Of a stretch of DNA of 17,899 nt, positions 14,568-17,899 are shown piece after piece. The DNA is from CAMBDR01 sp046597185. Its GTDB lineage: Bacteria > Pseudomonadota > Gammaproteobacteria > Burkholderiales > Burkholderiaceae_D. Position 1 is the stretch's first letter. Every line of letters begins with the position of its first letter. The position numbers were made by a program, and so were the translations under genes. The DNA lies in NCBI GenBank assembly GCA_046597185.1, contig JBKJLF010000207.1, positions 1 through 17,899 on the forward strand, written 5' to 3'. The notes beneath the pieces were generated by a model. That model was not told the DNA's origin. It searched no databases and saw only the letters and a list, made by a program, of their open reading frames with translations.

Positions 14568-14837
14568 ATGGAGTTGTTGCTGTATTCGCGCTCATATTGT
14601 CATTTATGCGATGATATGGAGCTGGCCCTGCAGACTTGGCAGGGTCAACATCCAGGCCATGCATTTTCGCTGGATGTGCGCGATGTGGATACCGAACCAG
14701 AAGCCTTGAACCAATACGATGAATTGGTGCCAGTGCTTCTGGCGCGCCACGAAGATCATGCTCCATGGCAAGAAATATGTCATTATTTCCTCGATACCGC
14801 GCGTTTGCAGGCTTTTTTTACGCAAGCTGCGGCTTGA
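14568..14837 (+). CDS. Glutaredoxin-like (DUF836) thioredoxin-fold protein
   Basis: The 89-residue product starts MELLLYSRSYCHLCDDME, with a redox-type CxxC (C11 and C14) after the first strand as in glutaredoxins of the DUF836 type. Thereafter a DVRDVDTEP strand-turn and a cis-Pro-type ELVPVL (Pro about residue 55) complete a minimal thioredoxin fold. It has no signal peptide, so it should be cytoplasmic. Its natural substrate is not known. It starts two bases after the mucD stop and is therefore almost certainly translated with it, which hints at a redox step connected with envelope stress, but that link is only inferred from the neighbourhood. A strong terminator lies 57 bases after its stop. 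Confidence 0.85.
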   Translation: MELLLYSRSYCHLCDDMELALQTWQGQHPGHAFSLDVRDVDTEPEALNQYDELVPVLLARHEDHAPWQEICHYFLDTARLQAFFTQAAA

Positions 14838-14894
14838 CCCGCGATAACACGGGCTTTTCGAGCCAAAATCCGGTAAAATGTATGCCGTGTCATC

Positions 14895-14919
14895 AGGCGC
14901 TCGCCCGGAGCGCCTTTTT
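14895..14919 (+). terminator. Strong Rho-independent terminator ending the rpoE-mucD operon
   Basis: AGGCGCTC (14895-14902) and GAGCGCCT (14908-14915) form a perfect eight-base-pair stem over a five-base loop, followed by T at 14915-14919. It isolates lepA from the stress operon. Confidence 0.9.
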
Positions 14920-14946
14920 GTTATTGTGGGCACCGCCATTTAAAAT
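14918..14946 (+). promoter_or_regulatory. lepA promoter candidate, abutting the start codon
   Basis: TTGTTA (14918-14923, four of six) and TAAAAT (14941-14946, five of six) are 17 bases apart, the optimal spacing. The -10 ends six bases before the lepA ATG, so the expected transcription start coincides with the start codon. The -35 overlaps the T-run of the preceding terminator. Confidence 0.45.
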
Positions 14947-14952
14947 CTATCA

Positions 14953-16746
14953 ATGAAAAACCTACGTAATTTCTCCATCATCGCGCATATTGATCACGGT
15001 AAATCGACGCTGGCTGATCGCATCATTCAGTTATGCGGTGGCTTGTCGGATCGTGAGATGGAAGCGCAAGTACTCGATTCTATGGATTTGGAGCGCGAAC
15101 GCGGCATCACCATCAAAGCGCAAACTGCGGCCTTAAAATATCAGGCACGCGACGGCCAAATCTATTACCTCAATTTAATTGATACCCCAGGCCATGTCGA
15201 TTTCAGTTATGAAGTGAGCCGTTCACTCTCTGCTTGCGAAGGCGCACTGCTGGTGGTGGATGCTTCACAAGGGGTAGAAGCACAAACGGTAGCAAATTGC
15301 TACACTGCGCTGGATTTGGGCGTGGAAGTGGTGCCAGTACTCAATAAAATCGACTTGCCCAATGCTGATCCACCCAATGCGATTGCCGAAATTGAAGATG
15401 TGATCGGCATCCATGCCAGCGATGCCGTGCATTGCTCGGCCAAAACCGGTTTGGGTGTGGAAGACGTGCTGGAAGCCTTGATCGCCAAAGTGCCACCGCC
15501 AGTGGGTGATGCCGATGCGCCATTGCAAGCCTTGATCATCGATTCATGGTTTGATAACTACGTTGGTGTGGTCATGTTGGTGCGGGTAAAGAATGGACGA
15601 GTGCGCTCGAAAGATAAAATCCTGTTCATGGCGACCCAAGCGCAGCATCAGGTTGAGAGTGTGGGTGTATTTACCCCGAAATCGGTGAACCGCGAAAGCT
15701 TGAACGCCGGTGAAGTCGGCTTCATTATTGCGGGCATTAAAGAATTGAAATCAGCCAAGGTTGGCGATACCATTACCCTGGTCAATCGCCCGGCTGCCGC
15801 GCCCTTGCCCGGATTTAAAGAAGTCCAGCCGCAAGTGTTTGCCGGTTTGTTCCCGGTCGAATCGAATCAATACGACGCCTTGCGTGATTCGCTGGAAAAA
15901 TTAAAACTCAACGACGCGGCCCTACAATATGAGCCAGAAGTTTCGCAAGCCTTGGGGTTTGGCTTTCGCTGTGGTTTCCTCGGCTTGTTGCATATGGAAA
16001 TTGTGCAAGAGCGGCTGGAGCGTGAGTTCGATATGGATCTCATCACCACGGCACCCACGGTGGTGTATGAAGTTGAATTGGGCGATGGCTCGGTGATCCG
16101 GGTCGATAATCCTTCCAAAATGCCCGACCCTTCCCGTATTGAAGAGGTGCGTGAACCCATCGTCACGATCAATTTATACATGCCGCAAGAATACGTTGGC
16201 TCAGTCATTACGCTGTGTATTCAAAAGCGTGGGGTGCAACTCGATATGAGTTACCATGGGCGGCAAGTGAAACTGGTGTATGAAATCCCGATGGCGGAAA
16301 TCGTGCTCGACTTCTTTGACAAGCTGAAATCAACTTCGCGTGGCTATGCCTCAATGGACTATGAATTTAAAGAGTACCGTGCGGCAGATGTGGTGAAAGT
16401 GGATATGTTGATCAATAGCGAGAAAGTCGATGCGCTGGCCATTATCGTGCATCGCAGCAATTCGCAGTTCCGTGGCCGCCAGGTGGCTGCCAAGATGCGT
16501 GAGTTAATTCCGCGCCAAATGTTCGACGTGGCGATTCAGGCGGCGATTGGTTCGAATATTATTTCGCGCGAAAATGTGAAAGCCTTGCGTAAAAACGTAT
16601 TGGCAAAATGCTATGGTGGTGATATTAGCCGTAAGAAAAAGCTGTTGGAAAAGCAAAAAGCGGGTAAGAAGCGGATGAAACAGGTCGGATCAGTGGAAAT
16701 CCCGCAAGAGGCATTTTTGGCAATTTTACAAGTTGATGATAAGTGA
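14953..16746 (+). CDS. lepA: Elongation factor 4 (LepA), ribosome-associated GTPase
   Basis: LepA/EF4 is a translational GTPase implicated in ribosome biogenesis and translation under stress. The G domain has G1 AHIDHGKST (residues 11-19), G3 DTPGH (77-81) and G4 NKID (131-134), with SAKTG as G5. Beyond it are the EF-G-like domains and the EF4-specific C-terminal domain, which ends with IGSNIISRENVKALRKNV and the Lys-rich KKKLLEKQKAGKKRMK. At 597 residues it is the usual length. No Shine-Dalgarno sequence precedes the ATG; a promoter-like -10 lies directly upstream, which raises the possibility of a leaderless transcript. lepB follows eight bases after the stop, the classic lepA-lepB operon. 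Confidence 0.97.
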   Translation: MKNLRNFSIIAHIDHGKSTLADRIIQLCGGLSDREMEAQVLDSMDLERERGITIKAQTAALKYQARDGQIYYLNLIDTPGHVDFSYEVSRSLSACEGALLVVDASQGVEAQTVANCYTALDLGVEVVPVLNKIDLPNADPPNAIAEIEDVIGIHASDAVHCSAKTGLGVEDVLEALIAKVPPPVGDADAPLQALIIDSWFDNYVGVVMLVRVKNGRVRSKDKILFMATQAQHQVESVGVFTPKSVNRESLNAGEVGFIIAGIKELKSAKVGDTITLVNRPAAAPLPGFKEVQPQVFAGLFPVESNQYDALRDSLEKLKLNDAALQYEPEVSQALGFGFRCGFLGLLHMEIVQERLEREFDMDLITTAPTVVYEVELGDGSVIRVDNPSKMPDPSRIEEVREPIVTINLYMPQEYVGSVITLCIQKRGVQLDMSYHGRQVKLVYEIPMAEIVLDFFDKLKSTSRGYASMDYEFKEYRAADVVKVDMLINSEKVDALAIIVHRSNSQFRGRQVAAKMRELIPRQMFDVAIQAAIGSNIISRENVKALRKNVLAKCYGGDISRKKKLLEKQKAGKKRMKQVGSVEIPQEAFLAILQVDDK

Positions 16747-16754
16747 ACTGAATA

Positions 16755-17708
16755 ATGAATTCTTCCAGTGATTTTTTTCAGGTAGTCTTGGGTAGTTTTT
16801 CGCTCATTTTGTTTGTGTTGATGGTCGTTACGGGGATTATCTGGTGTTTGGATACCTTTTATTGGGCCAAGCAACGGCGCGCTGCCGCCGATTTGGCTCT
16901 GAAAGAATACGATGCACGGCGTCGGCGGTTGACCGAAGAAGGTTTGAAGCTTGATCAAGGCGAGCGCGATGTGTTGGAAGCGCGCCTTTTGCAGCAGCCA
17001 ACCTGGATTGAGTATTCCGGCAGCTTCTTTCCTGTCATTGCCTTGGTGTTTTTCTTGCGTTCGTTTTTGTTTGAGCCATTTAAAATTCCGTCGGAATCGA
17101 TGGTACCCACTTTATTGGTAGGGGATTTGATTTTAGTGAATAAATTCACCTACGGTATCCGTTTGCCAATTATTAATAAAAAAATTATTGATGTAAACGA
17201 TCCGAAGCGCGGTGATGTGATGGTGTTTAAATACCCGGTTGATAATTCAACGGATTACATTAAACGTGTGGTTGGCGTTCCGGGTGATAAAATTGATTAT
17301 CATGGCAAACGCTTGACGATTAATGGCAAGGCATTGGCCTATCAAACCATGCCTGACTATTTGAATGATACCAGTTTGGATTCACCCCGGGATGACCTTT
17401 ACTCGAAGCAATTTGTGGAAGATTTGAGTGGTGTATCGCATAAGATTTTGAATCGGGAACTCGCGCCATCGGTTTCTCCGAAAGGGGTAAGTAATTTTCC
17501 TGGGCGCGAAAATTGCCAGTATGATGAGAATGGCGATGGTTTTACTTGTACTGTGCCACCGGGAAACTATTTTATGATGGGTGATAATCGTGATAATAGT
17601 GCGGATAGTCGTTACTGGGGTTTTGTGCCGAATAAAAACATTGTCGGCAAAGCGTTTGTGATCTGGATGCATTTTGGGAATTTAAAACGAATCGGCAGCA
17701 TTCAATAA
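16755..17708 (+). CDS. lepB: Signal peptidase I LepB
   Basis: LepB cuts signal peptides from exported proteins at the outer face of the inner membrane. Two membrane helices are visible in the N-terminal part (about residues 10-30 and 92-108), with a charged cytoplasmic stretch between. The Ser-Lys dyad is S115 in IPSESMVP and K170 in DYIKRVVGVPGD, and the conserved GDNRDNSADSRYWGFVP block lies near residue 280. A cysteine pair (C254 and C265) brackets a short insertion with a DxNxD pattern. At 317 residues it is a normal length for this branch. No strong ribosome site precedes the ATG, so translation may depend on coupling to lepA. The DUF4845 gene follows after ten bases. Confidence 0.96.
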   Translation: MNSSSDFFQVVLGSFSLILFVLMVVTGIIWCLDTFYWAKQRRAAADLALKEYDARRRRLTEEGLKLDQGERDVLEARLLQQPTWIEYSGSFFPVIALVFFLRSFLFEPFKIPSESMVPTLLVGDLILVNKFTYGIRLPIINKKIIDVNDPKRGDVMVFKYPVDNSTDYIKRVVGVPGDKIDYHGKRLTINGKALAYQTMPDYLNDTSLDSPRDDLYSKQFVEDLSGVSHKILNRELAPSVSPKGVSNFPGRENCQYDENGDGFTCTVPPGNYFMMGDNRDNSADSRYWGFVPNKNIVGKAFVIWMHFGNLKRIGSIQ

Positions 17709-17718
17709 GGGGGCTACA

Positions 17719-17899
17719 ATGAAACGAGTGTTCTTGAGGCAACAGCGTGGGGTATCGTTATTTGGTTTGATTACTATCCTGATGGTGGTCGGTTTTGTGG
17801 GCTTGTTGGCTGCACAAGTTATACCGACCTATTCCGAATATCGTTCGATATTGACCGCTATCGCGAAAGCCAAAGAAGTGGGCGGGTCGGTGCATGAAA
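17719..17899 (+). CDS. DUF4845 membrane protein, 5' part, cut by window end
   Basis: The 60 readable codons begin MKRVFLRQQRGVSLFGLITI, followed by a membrane helix (about residues 13-33) and QVIPTYSEYRSILTAIAKAK, the pattern of DUF4845 proteins: a basic start, one membrane helix, and a short periplasmic domain. Such proteins are found between lepB and rnc in betaproteobacteria, so rnc and era are expected just beyond the edge. AGGGGG at 17708-17713 is a strong ribosome site five bases before the ATG. The N-terminus looks slightly pilin-like (RGVSLFGLI), but the Glu at position +5 expected of type IV pilins is absent. Function unknown. Confidence 0.85.
   Translation, partial: MKRVFLRQQRGVSLFGLITILMVVGFVGLLAAQVIPTYSEYRSILTAIAKAKEVGGSVHE

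Noticed and set aside
1..17899. Search for a novel defence, mobile or secretion system, CRISPR array, riboswitch, tRNA or insertion sequence
   Set aside because: All substantial frames fall in core housekeeping families in a conserved betaproteobacterial order; no transposase, long direct repeats or tRNA-like folds were seen by eye.

Overview
The window is a stretch of core bacterial chromosome, almost fully coding, with no sign of mobile DNA, CRISPR, tRNA or rRNA. Two gene orders point to a betaproteobacterium: yceD-rpmF-plsX-fabHDG-acpP-fabF running into rpoE-rseA-rseB-mucD, and then a small glutaredoxin-like gene, lepA, lepB and a DUF4845 gene. Moderate base composition and heavy use of TTG for Leu and CAA for Gln suggest a moderate-GC Burkholderiales member of the Oxalobacteraceae type (an Undibacterium-like organism is a guess from general knowledge, not a result).

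Layout. (1) 22-2275, + strand: rlmJ, which methylates 23S rRNA, and a protein with a degenerate EAL domain plus an HDOD domain, probably a signalling adaptor. (2) 2282-3651, - strand: an RsmI-family methyltransferase overlapping a YceF-type maf gene by four bases. (3) 3728-10131, + strand: yceD and rpmF, then the type II fatty acid and phospholipid initiation genes plsX, fabH, fabD, fabG, acpP and fabF. Promoter-like elements precede yceD, rpmF, fabD and acpP, and a hairpin terminator separates rpmF from plsX, so this is probably several overlapping transcription units. A strong terminator follows fabF. (4) 10220-14837: a two-helix membrane protein resembling YgfX/CptA, then the envelope-stress module: sigma-E, its membrane anti-sigma RseA, the periplasmic RseB and the periplasmic protease MucD, closed by a small CxxC thioredoxin-fold protein and a strong terminator. 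A sigma-E-type promoter-like element lies just upstream of rpoE. (5) 14953-17899: lepA (EF4), lepB (signal peptidase I) and the 5' end of a DUF4845 gene cut by the window edge.

The genes fit a shared theme of growth and envelope homeostasis: ribosome parts and their modification (RlmJ, L32, YceD, EF4), membrane lipid synthesis (PlsX and the Fab enzymes), envelope stress sensing (RpoE-RseA-RseB-MucD) and protein export (LepB). I found no convincing undescribed system. The points most worth a second look are regulatory: a possible leaderless lepA transcript, an inverted repeat over the acpP promoter region, the terminator inside the rpmF-plsX junction, the sigma-E-like site before rpoE, and the orphan YgfX-like gene beside rpoE. 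No gap between genes exceeds about 140 bases.
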